From Mycolicibacterium neoaurum ATCC 25795 (lineage in GTDB: Bacteria; Actinomycetota; Actinomycetes; Mycobacteriales; Mycobacteriaceae): a DNA stretch of 64,000 nt. Below, one piece after another: positions 9,269-16,760 of the stretch; the first letter of the stretch is position 1, and every line of letters begins with the position of its first letter. The stretch lies in NCBI RefSeq assembly GCF_000691525.1, contig NZ_JMDW01000012.1, positions 248,001 through 312,000 of the forward strand, given 5' to 3'. The translations under genes and the position numbers were made by a program. Under the pieces are notes generated by a model. It had not been told where the DNA came from. It was given only the letters and a program-made list of their open reading frames with translations, and did no database searches.

Positions 9269-9918
9269 ATGTCGGCCCACACATCTCACATCACCGCTCA
9301 GGACTTCCTGCCGGAATCCCGTGATCTGGCTGCCTTGGCAGCGGCCGCCCGGAACTGCCGAGGATGCGAGCTGTACCGGGACGCCGAGCAGACGGTGTTC
9401 GGGGCCGGACCGCGTGCGGCACCGATGCTGTTGGCGGGTGAGCAACCCGGCGACCGTGAGGACCGTGCCGGGCAACCCTTCGTGGGGCCGGCCGGCCGGC
9501 TTCTCGACAAGGCCATGGCAGCAGCCGATATCGATCGCGAGCATGTCTACCTGACCAATGTGGTGAAGCATTTCAAGTTCACCCGCGGGGTAGCGCCCGC
9601 CGTATCCACAAGGCGCCCAGTCGGACCGAGGTGGTGGCGTGCCGCCCCTGGTTGTTCGCCGAACTGGAGTCGGTAGCGCCCGAGGTGGTGGTGCTACTCG
9701 GCGCGACGGCCGCGAAGGCATTGCTGGGAAACGATTTTCGCATCACCGAACATCGCGGTGAGGTGCTTCGCGCGCCCGAAGCGGGCTTCCAGGTCGTGGC
9801 CACCCCACATCCGTCCTCGGTGCTGCGCGGACCGGCGGATCGGCGTGAGAGCGCGTTCGCCGATCTGGTCGCCGACCTGGGCACCGCAGCCGGCTTGTTG
9901 TCGAAGGGTCTGCGCTGA
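9269..9918 (+). pseudogene. udgX: udgX-like uracil-DNA glycosylase, frameshifted at the catalytic loop
   Basis: Two pieces in different frames together match UdgX, the UDG-superfamily enzyme that binds uracil DNA covalently. Bases 9269-9595 encode the N-terminal half, with Fe-S cysteines in CRGCELY, GEQPGDREDRAGQPFVGPAG, and NVVKHFKFTRG. From about 9598 the other frame continues RRIHKAPSRTEVVACRPW to the normal C-terminus with the HPSS motif. The break falls in GGGGTAGCGCCCGCC (9587-9601), just before RRIHK, whose histidine makes the covalent bond in UdgX. One base is missing (or two extra). It is either a real inactivation or a sequencing error; both halves are otherwise intact, which suggests a recent event. 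Confidence 0.85.
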
Positions 9919-10643
9919 TGGTGGTCCGGATCGGAACCTCGGGCTGGTCTTACGATCACTGGACCGGGGTGCTGTATCCGCCCAAGCTGGCGGCCACGCG
10001 CCGGCTGGCGGTCTACGTCGAGGAGTTCGACACCGTCGAGCTCAACGCCAGCTTCTACCGGTGGCCCACGCCGGCGCGATTCACCCAGTGGCGCGACCAA
10101 CTGCCCGACGGCTTCACCATGACGGTGAAGGCACCCCGCGGACTCACCCACGCCCGCAGGTTGGGTTCCCCGGAACAATGGATCGAACGCATCGCGGCCG
10201 GGTGGGACGCGCTGGGCAATCGGCGGGCGGCGCTGCTGGTGCAGTTGCATCCCGCCCAGCAGCGCGACGACGAACGCCTGGACCATTTCTTGTCCGCCGT
10301 CCCGGATTCGATCCCGGTCGCGATGGAACTTCGCCACCCGAGCTGGGATGACCCCGCGGTGTACGACCTGCTGCGCGGGCACGGCGCGGCCTACGTCGTC
10401 ATGAGTGGTCCTGGCTTGCCGTGCGTCGTGACGGCGACTGCCGGGCTGGCCTATCTCCGGTTGCACGGCCCCGGCGAGGAGGCCATGTACAGCGGGTCCT
10501 ATGACACCGAGGAGTTGCGCCGCTGGGCCCGTGAGATCCGCGCCTGGGACGCCGAAGGGCGAGATGTACTGGTGTACTTCAACAATGATCTCGGTGGCCA
10601 CGCGGTACGCAATGCGCAGGAGTTGCGCAGCATGCTCGTGTGA
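9918..10643 (+). CDS. DUF72 (YecE-like) family protein
   Basis: A 241-aa protein of the DUF72 TIM-barrel-like family: GTSGWSYDHWTGVLYP at the N-terminus, VELNASFYRWP, VAMELRHPSW, and the C-terminal VYFNNDLGGHAVRNA. No reaction is assigned to the family. The ATG overlaps the udgX stop by one base (TGATG), so it is likely translated with it. Being in the same operon as a DNA-repair enzyme hints at a related role. Confidence 0.88.
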   Translation: MVVRIGTSGWSYDHWTGVLYPPKLAATRRLAVYVEEFDTVELNASFYRWPTPARFTQWRDQLPDGFTMTVKAPRGLTHARRLGSPEQWIERIAAGWDALGNRRAALLVQLHPAQQRDDERLDHFLSAVPDSIPVAMELRHPSWDDPAVYDLLRGHGAAYVVMSGPGLPCVVTATAGLAYLRLHGPGEEAMYSGSYDTEELRRWAREIRAWDAEGRDVLVYFNNDLGGHAVRNAQELRSMLV

Positions 10644-10658
10644 CCGAGAGCCTACGCG

Positions 10659-10672
10659 TACGGTGCAGTACA
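10659..10672 (+). promoter_or_regulatory. -10 box giving a leaderless transcript (10672 gene)
   Basis: TACGGT at 10659-10664 is followed by 7 nt and then ATG 10672, with no ribosome-binding site. Confidence 0.5.
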
Positions 10673-11166
10673 TGCCGTTGCGCTATGTGGATCCCGAGAG
10701 GCCCCGTGGTTCCAAGTATCACGCCAGTGTGCGCTTCGGGCGCTCACCGATCGGGCAGTTCATCGCCAGGCATATCGCCCGGCGGACCGACCCGTATCTC
10801 TTCCGGTTGACCCGCGGCCGCATCAACATGGGCCCCATCATCAATGCCCCGCTGGTGACGACCGGCGCGAAGTCCGGCAAACGTCGCCAGGTGCAGTTGA
10901 CCTACTTCAACGACGGTGCGGACGTGATCCTGCTGGCGTCCAATTACGGCGGCGCCAAGCACCCCCAGTGGTATTACAACCTGAAGGCCAATCCGGCCTG
11001 CGAGTTCGGCATGGAGCCCTTCACCGCTTCCCAGGTGACCGACCCCGACGAGTACGACCGGCTGTTCGGTCTGGCCGGCCGGGTCTACGCCGGCTATGAC
11101 GATTACCGGGAAAAGACTGCCCCGGAGGGGCGGACGATCCCGATCTTCCGGCTCACCCCGCGCTGA
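10672..11166 (+). CDS. Deazaflavin (F420)-dependent nitroreductase-family protein
   Basis: A 164-aa protein of the Ddn/split-barrel family that uses F420 in mycobacteria. Key segments are VTTGAKSGKRRQVQLTYF and VILLASNYGGAKHPQWYYNL, then NPACEF, which build the cofactor pocket. Usual length for the family. The ATG at 10672 appears leaderless. It may reduce quinones or other small electrophiles; the substrate cannot be read. Confidence 0.88.
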   Translation: MPLRYVDPERPRGSKYHASVRFGRSPIGQFIARHIARRTDPYLFRLTRGRINMGPIINAPLVTTGAKSGKRRQVQLTYFNDGADVILLASNYGGAKHPQWYYNLKANPACEFGMEPFTASQVTDPDEYDRLFGLAGRVYAGYDDYREKTAPEGRTIPIFRLTPR

Positions 11167-11178
11167 TCGAACGGTCGC

Positions 11179-12393
11179 TCAGCGCACCGCCAGGGTCAGG
11201 TGCGCGAGCCTGCGGACCAGGATGCTCGGCAGCCACGGTCCCACCTCGACGGCATCGATCCAGTCGGTGTGCTCCAGCAGCATCCGCAGCACGATCTTGG
11301 CCTCCAGACGGGCCAGGGCCGCACCGACACAGAAATGCACACCTTTACCGAATGCAATGTGTCCTTTGGCTTCCCGACGGTCCAACCGAAATTCATCAGG
11401 AGTGTCGAAATGGTGCGGGTCGCGGTTGGCCGCGCCCCACATCAGCAGTAGCCGCGAGCCGGCCGGGACCGACACCCCGGCCAGTGCGGTGTCCTTCATG
11501 ACGTGCCGGTAGTGGCCGCGAAATGGTGACTCGTAGCGCAGCACCTCCTCTATGAACGGCCCGAGCAGCTCGGGTCGGTCGCGAAGTCGACGCTGGATAT
11601 CGCTGTGGTTCACCAGGATCCACGCGGCGCTGCCCAGAAGCGAGGCGGTCGATTCACCGGCCGCGCTGAACAGCGTGAGCATGATGGCCAGTGCCGGCAA
11701 TTGTTCCAGTTCTCCGGAGGCGTAGCGGGCCGCGAGGTCACCGATGAGTCCCGGTGCGGAACCGTCAGCGGCCCTGCCGAAGTGATCCATCACGTAGCCG
11801 GAGAGCTCGACGGCCGCCATACCGGCGGCTTCCAATTGATCCGCGCTGACTATTCCGTCGAGCAGGGTCGTGGTGGCGTAACCCAACCGGATGAGGGTGT
11901 CGACGTCGTCGTGGGGTAACCCGAGCAGTCGTGCGACGACCATCATCGGTAGCCGGTCGGCCACCGCGCTCATCCACTCGACGTGACCGTCTTCGAGTCC
12001 CCGGGAGAAGAGATCGACGGCGGTCGCTTCGGCGAAATCCTCGATGACGCGGATCCGCCGGGCCGACAGATGTGGCAGGAGCAGTTTGCGGTGCACGTCG
12101 TGTACCGGGTCGTCGGCGGTCGCCAGGGCATGCATCGGGCCGCCGGGGGCACCCATGTCGAAGGGGGTGACGCGGCCGTCCTCGTGGTACACCATCGTCG
12201 CGGTCAGGTTGGAGGAGAAATCGTCCACCCGGCCGACAGCCTCGGTGACCGCGTCCCATCCGCACACCGCGTAGAAGTCCGAATCACCGATCCGCTGCAC
12301 CGGGGCGCGGTCGCGCATCCGGGCGTAGTGCGGGTACGGATCTTGCAGGGCTTCGGCGCCGAAGATGTCCGTCACATCCGCTGACAAGGTCAT
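11179..12393 (-). CDS. Cytochrome P450
   Basis: A 404-aa soluble P450. The I-helix oxygen-activation motif is FSAAGESTAS, the K-helix ExxR is in EEVLRYESP, and the haem-binding loop is FGKGVHFCVG with the ligand cysteine. Substrate unknown; a divergent TetR gene 163 bp away probably regulates it. The ATG at 12393 was chosen (GTG 12399 is also possible); the longer upstream frame overlaps the regulator and has no P450 character. Confidence 0.93.
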   Translation of the reverse strand: MTLSADVTDIFGAEALQDPYPHYARMRDRAPVQRIGDSDFYAVCGWDAVTEAVGRVDDFSSNLTATMVYHEDGRVTPFDMGAPGGPMHALATADDPVHDVHRKLLLPHLSARRIRVIEDFAEATAVDLFSRGLEDGHVEWMSAVADRLPMMVVARLLGLPHDDVDTLIRLGYATTTLLDGIVSADQLEAAGMAAVELSGYVMDHFGRAADGSAPGLIGDLAARYASGELEQLPALAIMLTLFSAAGESTASLLGSAAWILVNHSDIQRRLRDRPELLGPFIEEVLRYESPFRGHYRHVMKDTALAGVSVPAGSRLLLMWGAANRDPHHFDTPDEFRLDRREAKGHIAFGKGVHFCVGAALARLEAKIVLRMLLEHTDWIDAVEVGPWLPSILVRRLAHLTLAVR

Positions 12394-12475
12394 GGTCACA
12401 GCGTGGACGCCGGCGAAGTCACTGGTCAACGGTGCGCGGCAAACATGAGAGCATGCCCGACCCAGGTCCGGTTGC

Positions 12476-12525
12476 GTAGTTCTCGCCCGATCCCTCGGAC
12501 CAGCGAGTTCGGTGAGAAAAACTAC
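12476..12525. promoter_or_regulatory. Inverted repeat between P450 and TetR genes, possible operator
   Basis: GTAGTTCTC (12476-12484) is mirrored by GAGAAAAACTAC (12514-12525) with two extra A residues in one arm, 29 nt apart. It lies between the divergent P450 and TetR starts, where a TetR operator is expected. The arms are imperfect, so this is tentative. Confidence 0.3.
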
Positions 12526-12556
12526 GGCTCTTCTCTCATGGTGATAAAAGTGCACT

Positions 12557-13153
12557 ATGGCCTCGCGGGACACGATCACCCGGACGGCACCGTCCGGTGA
12601 CTGGCTGCTCGGGCGGGACCGGCACGACGAGGCGGCCGAACGCATCTACGCCGCCGCAGCCGACCTGCTGTCCCGGCACGGGTACGAACGCTTCAGCATC
12701 GACGCAGTTGCGGCCGCGGTGCACTGCTCACCGGCGACGGTCTACCGCCACACCGGCGGTAAGGCGGCCATCCGTGATGTCGTGCTGACCCGGCACGCCG
12801 AACGCATCCTGGACTCGGTACGTGCGGCGATCACCGACCTGACCGGACCCGCCCGGGTCGTCACCGCCACGGTGGTCGCCCTGCGCCGGATGCGTGCCGA
12901 CCCGCTGGCCAAGATCATGAGGTCGATGGTCACGCCGACCGGCGACGAATGGATCACCGATTCCCCCGTCGTCTCCGCTTTCGCGGCCGAGATGCTCGGC
13001 CTGGCAGAACCGGATCCGCTTGCCGCACAGTGGTTGATCCGCACCTTCCTGGCGCTGTGGTACTGGCCGCTCCCCGACCCCGAAGCCGAGGAGGAAATGG
13101 TGCGGCGATTCCTCGGGGCCGCATACGCCACCGCGGGTAACCAATTGCCGTGA
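12557..13153 (+). CDS. TetR-family transcriptional regulator
   Basis: A 198-aa regulator. The DNA-binding part (about residues 25-70) reads IYAAAADLLSRHGYERFSID, AVHCSPATVYRHTGGKAA, the TetR helix-turn-helix. The C-terminal part is helical, with no recognisable ligand family. Divergent from the P450 gene, which it probably represses. ATG 12557 is used. Confidence 0.9.
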   Translation: MASRDTITRTAPSGDWLLGRDRHDEAAERIYAAAADLLSRHGYERFSIDAVAAAVHCSPATVYRHTGGKAAIRDVVLTRHAERILDSVRAAITDLTGPARVVTATVVALRRMRADPLAKIMRSMVTPTGDEWITDSPVVSAFAAEMLGLAEPDPLAAQWLIRTFLALWYWPLPDPEAEEEMVRRFLGAAYATAGNQLP

Positions 13154-13202
13154 CCACGCGTCGCGAGCGCTCAGAATTGTGTCGTGGTCGAGTCTGATCT
13201 GT

Positions 13203-13769
13203 ATGGGCACACTCATCTATGGTTTCACCACATCGGTGGACGGCTATATCGCCGACGCGCACGGGAACATCGACTGGAGCGATCCGAGCGACGAACTGCA
13301 CCAATACTGGAATGACTTCGAACGCGACACCGCCATGTCGTTCTACGGTCGGCGAATCTACGAACTGATGGCCGGGCACTGGCCGGCTGTCCACGAGTCG
13401 GCGGATGCCGATCCGATCGCCGCCGACTTCGCCGCGGTGTGGTGCAACATGCCGAAGGTGGTGTTCTCCTCCAGCCTGGAATCGGTCGCGTGGAACTCCC
13501 GGCTGGAACGTGGCGACCCGGTCGAGGTGGTGCGGCGACTCAAGGCCGACACCGACGGTCAACTCGAAGTGGCCGGCGCCACGTTGGCGGCACCGATCGT
13601 GCGGGCCGGACTGGTGGACGAGTACCGAATGGTCATCTCCCCCACCGCGGTCGGCGGTGGCACATCGTTCTTCCCGACGCTGCCATCGTGGATGCCGTTG
13701 CAACTACTGGAGCATCGAGCCTTTCCCGGCGGGACGGTCCTGCTGCGCTACGCGCCGCGAGATCGGTGA
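13203..13769 (+). CDS. Dihydrofolate-reductase-fold (RibD C-terminal-like) protein
   Basis: A 188-aa protein of the RibD_C/DHFR-like group. It begins GTLIYGFTTSVDGYIADAHG, has the central FYGRRIYELM, and VAGATLAAPIVRAGLVDEYR followed by PTAVGGGTSFFP near the C-terminus. Such proteins bind NADPH; most are uncharacterised reductases. ATG 13203 is the first start that keeps the family N-terminus. It is convergent with the GNAT gene (3-bp gap). Confidence 0.82.
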   Translation: MGTLIYGFTTSVDGYIADAHGNIDWSDPSDELHQYWNDFERDTAMSFYGRRIYELMAGHWPAVHESADADPIAADFAAVWCNMPKVVFSSSLESVAWNSRLERGDPVEVVRRLKADTDGQLEVAGATLAAPIVRAGLVDEYRMVISPTAVGGGTSFFPTLPSWMPLQLLEHRAFPGGTVLLRYAPRDR

Positions 13770-13772
13770 GAC

Positions 13773-14345
13773 TCAGTGCGCAGCGGGCCGGAACATCGAA
13801 TACACCACCGGCCCATCGGGTATCGACGTCGTGGCGGTGACGGTGAAGCCCGACCGCTCGTAGAGGCGGACGTTGCGTTCGTCCGATGTCTCCAACGCCG
13901 TGCCCGCGGCCGCGTCGACCGCGCTCACCGCCGCCAGACCGGCGTCGACCAGTGCGCCGCCAAGGCCCTGGCCCTGGTGGTCCGGAGCAACACCGAGGGT
14001 GGCCAGATTCCAGGCGCCCCCGGGTTGGGCCGGGATGTCCGCCTGTCCAAGGACCTCAAGCCGGTCACCGTGCAGATCGGCGACCCGCTGCTGAAAGTCC
14101 GGCGGAGGTTCCGGGGCATCGGGCGGCAGCAATGCCAGGACGCCGCGTTCCCCGTCGGCGATCAGCACGATGCCATGCTCGTGCGCGAACTGCAGGTAGA
14201 GCCGCTGCAGTTGCTCGAGACGTTCTGTGTAGCCGGCCTGCGGAATAGACCACCTGGTCCACGGATACGCGTCGAAGGCCGCAGCCAGGGTGGCGGCTGC
14301 CGCCTCCAGATCCGTCGCTGCTGCGCGTTGGATGCGGTGGCTCAC
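13773..14345 (-). CDS. GNAT-family N-acetyltransferase
   Basis: A 190-aa acetyltransferase. The acetyl-CoA loop is LGVAPDHQGQGLGGALVDAG, and the C-terminal ETSDERNVRLYERSGF is the GNAT signature. I chose GTG 14345 because GGAGG lies 6 nt upstream. Longer frames reach into the 58-bp palindromic repeat and lack a ribosome-binding site. Substrate unknown. Confidence 0.85.
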   Translation of the reverse strand: MSHRIQRAAATDLEAAAATLAAAFDAYPWTRWSIPQAGYTERLEQLQRLYLQFAHEHGIVLIADGERGVLALLPPDAPEPPPDFQQRVADLHGDRLEVLGQADIPAQPGGAWNLATLGVAPDHQGQGLGGALVDAGLAAVSAVDAAAGTALETSDERNVRLYERSGFTVTATTSIPDGPVVYSMFRPAAH

Positions 14346-14382
14346 CGCACACACCTCCATCGTGTCGTCTGCGTGCACGTAA

Positions 14383-14440
14383 TGTTCGGCTGACAGCATA
14401 GCCACGGATGTATTGGCGCGATGAGGCTGTCAGCGGAACA
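14383..14440. repeat. 58-bp palindromic repeat, copy 1
   Basis: Arms TGTTCGGCTGACAG (14383-14396) and CTGTCAGCGGAACA (14427-14440) are inverted repeats with one mismatch around a 30-nt loop. The same 58-bp unit recurs at 15365-15422, with about 18 of 30 loop bases also matching. It lies just upstream of the GNAT gene. Confidence 0.85.
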
Positions 14441-14450
14441 TTGTGATCGG

Positions 14451-14918
14451 CTAGCGGCCGAGAAGGGGGCCCACCGACCGGTGATCCACCCACCGCGGGA
14501 CCCCGCGCAGATACAACTCGAATTCCGGTCCGAACCGCTCGCGTAGGAACTTCTCCTCGACCGGGATCTGGACCCGCTGCATGACCGCCACGAAGAGTGC
14601 CGCGGGCAGCATCGACACCCAGGACCGACGCTGAATGGCCTGGGCCACAAGCAGTCCCGCCATGCCGACGTACATCGGGTTTCGGGAGACCCGAAAGATC
14701 CCGGTATGCACCAGGGTCGCGGCCCGATCGACCTCCAGGGGATTGACCGAGGTGTCGTGACGCCGGAACGAGCCCACCGACGCGAGCAGCACCCCGGCCG
14801 ACAACGCCGCGACGCCGCCTGCGACCAACCGTGATGCGGTGGACCCGGATGCCCCACGGCTCAGCCAGATCTGGACCAGCGCGGCTGCGCCCGCGACACC
14901 GACCGGGGGAACGCGCAT
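14451..14918 (-). CDS. Isoprenylcysteine-methyltransferase-like membrane protein
   Basis: A 155-aa membrane protein of the ICMT/PEMT family: several hydrophobic segments, then GIFRVSRNPMYVGM and a C-terminal VEEKFLRERFGPEFELYLRG, the SAM-binding signature. In bacteria these proteins methylate membrane-associated acceptors that are mostly unknown. ATG 14918 has AGGAG at good spacing; a GTG 9 nt upstream overlaps that ribosome-binding site. Confidence 0.85.
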   Translation of the reverse strand: MRVPPVGVAGAAALVQIWLSRGASGSTASRLVAGGVAALSAGVLLASVGSFRRHDTSVNPLEVDRAATLVHTGIFRVSRNPMYVGMAGLLVAQAIQRRSWVSMLPAALFVAVMQRVQIPVEEKFLRERFGPEFELYLRGVPRWVDHRSVGPLLGR

Positions 14919-14947
14919 GGTGCTCACTCCTCGATGTTCGAACCGGG

Positions 14948-15289
14948 CTAGCCGCGGTTGACGCGCACGGCCTCACGAATCAGCGCCTTGAAGGCTTCGG
15001 CGTCCAGTTGATCGTCTTCACGCAGATCGATGGCGCGTCGGACCGACGCGTCGAGACTCGCATTGAACAGGCGGTCCGGATCGTTCACCGACGCGCCCTT
15101 GGCGAAGGTCAATTTGACCTTGTCCTTGTACGTCTCCACGGTGCAGATCAACCCGTCGAGCGAGAACGCGGGCACCCCGTCAGGGTTGGACGGCTTTCGC
15201 CACTTGACTTCCTCGACCACATCGGGTTCGGCCTGGGTGATCAGAGACCGGAGCTCCTCGACACGATCGTTACGCCAATCCCCACTCAC
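14948..15289 (-). CDS. DUF1801-like protein
   Basis: A 113-aa protein with the DUF1801/YdhG-like pattern: VEEVKWRKPSN, FSLDGLICTVETYKDKVKLTF and DASVRRAIDL. The fold is small and has no assigned activity. GTG 15289 is preceded by TACATT and 7 nt, so it is probably leaderless; the upstream extension is unlikely. It is separated from the ICMT-like gene by 29 bp on the same strand. Confidence 0.8.
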   Translation of the reverse strand: MSGDWRNDRVEELRSLITQAEPDVVEEVKWRKPSNPDGVPAFSLDGLICTVETYKDKVKLTFAKGASVNDPDRLFNASLDASVRRAIDLREDDQLDAEAFKALIREAVRVNRG

Positions 15290-15302
15290 AGCCGCCAATG
15301 TA
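15289..15302 (-). promoter_or_regulatory. -10 box giving a leaderless transcript (DUF1801 gene)
   Basis: TACATT (15302-15297) ends 7 nt before GTG 15289. Confidence 0.45.
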
Positions 15303-15364
15303 CTACCGGGACCAGGACGGTGAATCCGAACTCGACCGTCTGCCAAGGGCCGACCCGCCCGCAA

Positions 15365-15422
15365 TGTTCCGCTGACAGGCCCACCATGGATATATAGGCG
15401 TTGTGACGCTGTCAGCGGAACA
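15365..15422. repeat. 58-bp palindromic repeat, copy 2
   Basis: Perfect 14-bp arms TGTTCCGCTGACAG (15365-15378) and CTGTCAGCGGAACA (15409-15422) around a 30-nt loop, same length as copy 1. It lies between the DUF1801 gene and the displaced ychF tail, that is, directly downstream of ychF in the pre-insertion arrangement. Confidence 0.88.
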
Positions 15423-15445
15423 ATAGGTCGCTTCGCCGGCCAGGC

Positions 15446-15472
15446 TCACACGTTGAACCGGAACTCCACCAC
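15446..15472 (-). other. Displaced 3' end of ychF (left attachment site of the mobile region)
   Basis: Read on the minus strand this stretch is GTG GTG GAG TTC CGG TTC AAC GTG TGA, the normal YchF ending VVEFRFNV-stop, 15 kb away from the rest of ychF. It shares the exact 11-mer CGGAACTCCAC (15459-15469) with the living ychF (30563-30573). This marks the left edge of the inserted DNA. Confidence 0.88.
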
Positions 15473-15496
15473 ATACAAATACGAAACAACGTCAGG

Positions 15497-15634
15497 ATGA
15501 AAGCTCGATGGACCTATGCCCGATTAGCCCCCCCCCCCCAGCCGGTACGCCTACCTCCACACCCCCACACTGCCGCTATCGTTCGCACGGTGCGATGGTT
15601 CACGTTATTTGTCTGCGCTTGGCGTGCCGGATGA
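15497..15634 (+). CDS. Possible 45-codon upstream ORF containing a poly-C tract
   Basis: ATG 15497 opens a 45-codon frame (MKARWTYARLAPPPQPVR...) that runs through the C12 tract and stops at TGA 15632-15634, overlapping the ATG of the DUF3644 gene as ATGA. With the tract at 12 C, a second ATG at 15508 is instead in frame with the DUF3644 protein. The peptide has no family. It could be a coupling leader or chance. Confidence 0.3.
   Translation: MKARWTYARLAPPPQPVRLPPHPHTAAIVRTVRWFTLFVCAWRAG
15528..15539. repeat. Homopolymer of 12 C
   Basis: An uninterrupted run of twelve C residues 92 bp before the DUF3644 start. Such tracts slip during replication and can switch reading frames; they are also error-prone in sequencing. 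Confidence 0.9.
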
Positions 15635-16638
15635 ACTACCGAGGTTCATACCGCAAATTGCTCGGCAACTCGGTGTCGGCGATGCTTGCGGCGATAGAGG
15701 TCTACAACAAGCCGCGGTTTCCGTACCGGGACGAAGTTGTTGTGGTCCTTCTCATCAATGCGTGGGAGCTGATGTTGAAGGCCATAGTCTCAAAATCGGG
15801 AAATTCCATCTACTACCCGAAGCGGCGGCGAGAACCTTACAAGACCATATCTTTAGACGACGCTTTCCGCAAAGCCTCAAATACCGCCGTTTGGCCCAGC
15901 CAAGTGAAGGCGGAACCTGTCCGAAGAAATCTAGAACTGCTAGCTCTTTACCGCGACAAGACCGTTCACTTCTACAACGAACCAGATTTCGGAGTAGTTG
16001 TATATTCACTCGCTCAGACTTCAATTCACAATTACCGGGATATAGTGAAATCGGTTTTCCGTCAAGACCTTGCCGAAGAGATCTCTTGGCAAATACTGCC
16101 ACTAGGCGCTAAGACACCCGTTGACCCAGTGAAGTACCTGAGCAGCGGAGGAGCACCCGCGGGCAAGAAAGCCGCTAGCGCAGTTCAGGAATTCTTACAG
16201 GAAGTCCAGACCGCGCATGAGCAGTTAAAGGCCGACAGTGCGCGGCTACTTACAATTTATTCCGTTAATCTGCAATCGACTAAGAAACTAAGTGATGCTG
16301 ATGTCACAGTCGGAATAAGCGGCGTTGACACAGAAAGTGCCACGATAGTGCACAAGAAGGTTGATCCGAACAAGTCGCATCCATATCGCCAGAAAGACGT
16401 TCTTCCGCTGTTAAAAGATGAACTCAGGGTGGTATCTTACGATTTCCTAGCTATCACTTACGTCTATAAGCTACGCGGCGACAGCCGATACTGCTGGCGA
16501 GATGAGAACGTCAGCCTAGTAAAGTGGTCGCCCGATGTCGTAGCTTTCATAAATAAACTGACACGGAAAGATGTCGTCGCCGCTCGGGAGAAGTACGGAC
16601 TAATAAAGCGTCAGGAAGCGGCCGCTAAATCTAGTTGA
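15631..16638 (+). CDS. DUF3644 domain protein with HEPN-type R-x4-H motif
   Basis: A 335-aa protein. The N-terminal half matches DUF3644: NSVSAMLAAIEVYNKPRFPYR, then VLLINAWELMLKA. A second conserved block near the C-terminus is HPYRQKDVLPLLK and YDFLAITYVYKLRG. The segment LYRDKTVHFYN places R108 and H113 four residues apart, the catalytic pattern of HEPN ribonucleases, which act in abortive infection and toxin systems. Whether it cleaves RNA is inference. The gene is clearly AT-richer than the host. Start ATG 15631 fits the family; an in-frame ATG at 15508 would add a proline-rich leader encoded by the C12 tract. Confidence 0.72.
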   Translation: MNYRGSYRKLLGNSVSAMLAAIEVYNKPRFPYRDEVVVVLLINAWELMLKAIVSKSGNSIYYPKRRREPYKTISLDDAFRKASNTAVWPSQVKAEPVRRNLELLALYRDKTVHFYNEPDFGVVVYSLAQTSIHNYRDIVKSVFRQDLAEEISWQILPLGAKTPVDPVKYLSSGGAPAGKKAASAVQEFLQEVQTAHEQLKADSARLLTIYSVNLQSTKKLSDADVTVGISGVDTESATIVHKKVDPNKSHPYRQKDVLPLLKDELRVVSYDFLAITYVYKLRGDSRYCWRDENVSLVKWSPDVVAFINKLTRKDVVAAREKYGLIKRQEAAAKSS

Positions 16639-16760
16639 GCGAGCGGAAAGTTGCCCGGACCAAGGCCTTGGCAAGCTAGCCGTGCCGTGAAGCAAAACGT
16701 CGCCGGTAGTATGCGGCAAGCCCTGGGACGTGCGATGGAGAACCCCGCACGCCGTCCTCG
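16639..16760. other. Convergent gap between the two HEPN-like genes
   Basis: A 122-bp stretch between the ends of two converging genes. It contains the 12-bp palindrome CCAAGGCCTTGG (16660-16671) but no T-run, so a terminator is not clear. Confidence 0.4.

Noticed and set aside
9587..9601. Programmed ribosomal frameshift in udgX
   Set aside because: No slippery heptamer or downstream structure is evident, and UdgX is normally encoded in one frame; mutation or sequencing error is more likely.
9200..9721. N-terminal extension of the DUF1254/DUF1214 frame
   Set aside because: Antisense to udgX and unlike the family; ATG 9199 gives the expected N-terminus.
14346..14405. Longer start for the GNAT gene
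   Set aside because: It would run into the 58-bp repeat and lacks a ribosome-binding site, whereas GTG 14345 has GGAGG at 6 nt.
16660..16671. Palindrome CCAAGGCCTTGG as a terminator or operator
   Set aside because: Only 12 bp without loop or T-run; too short to support a call.
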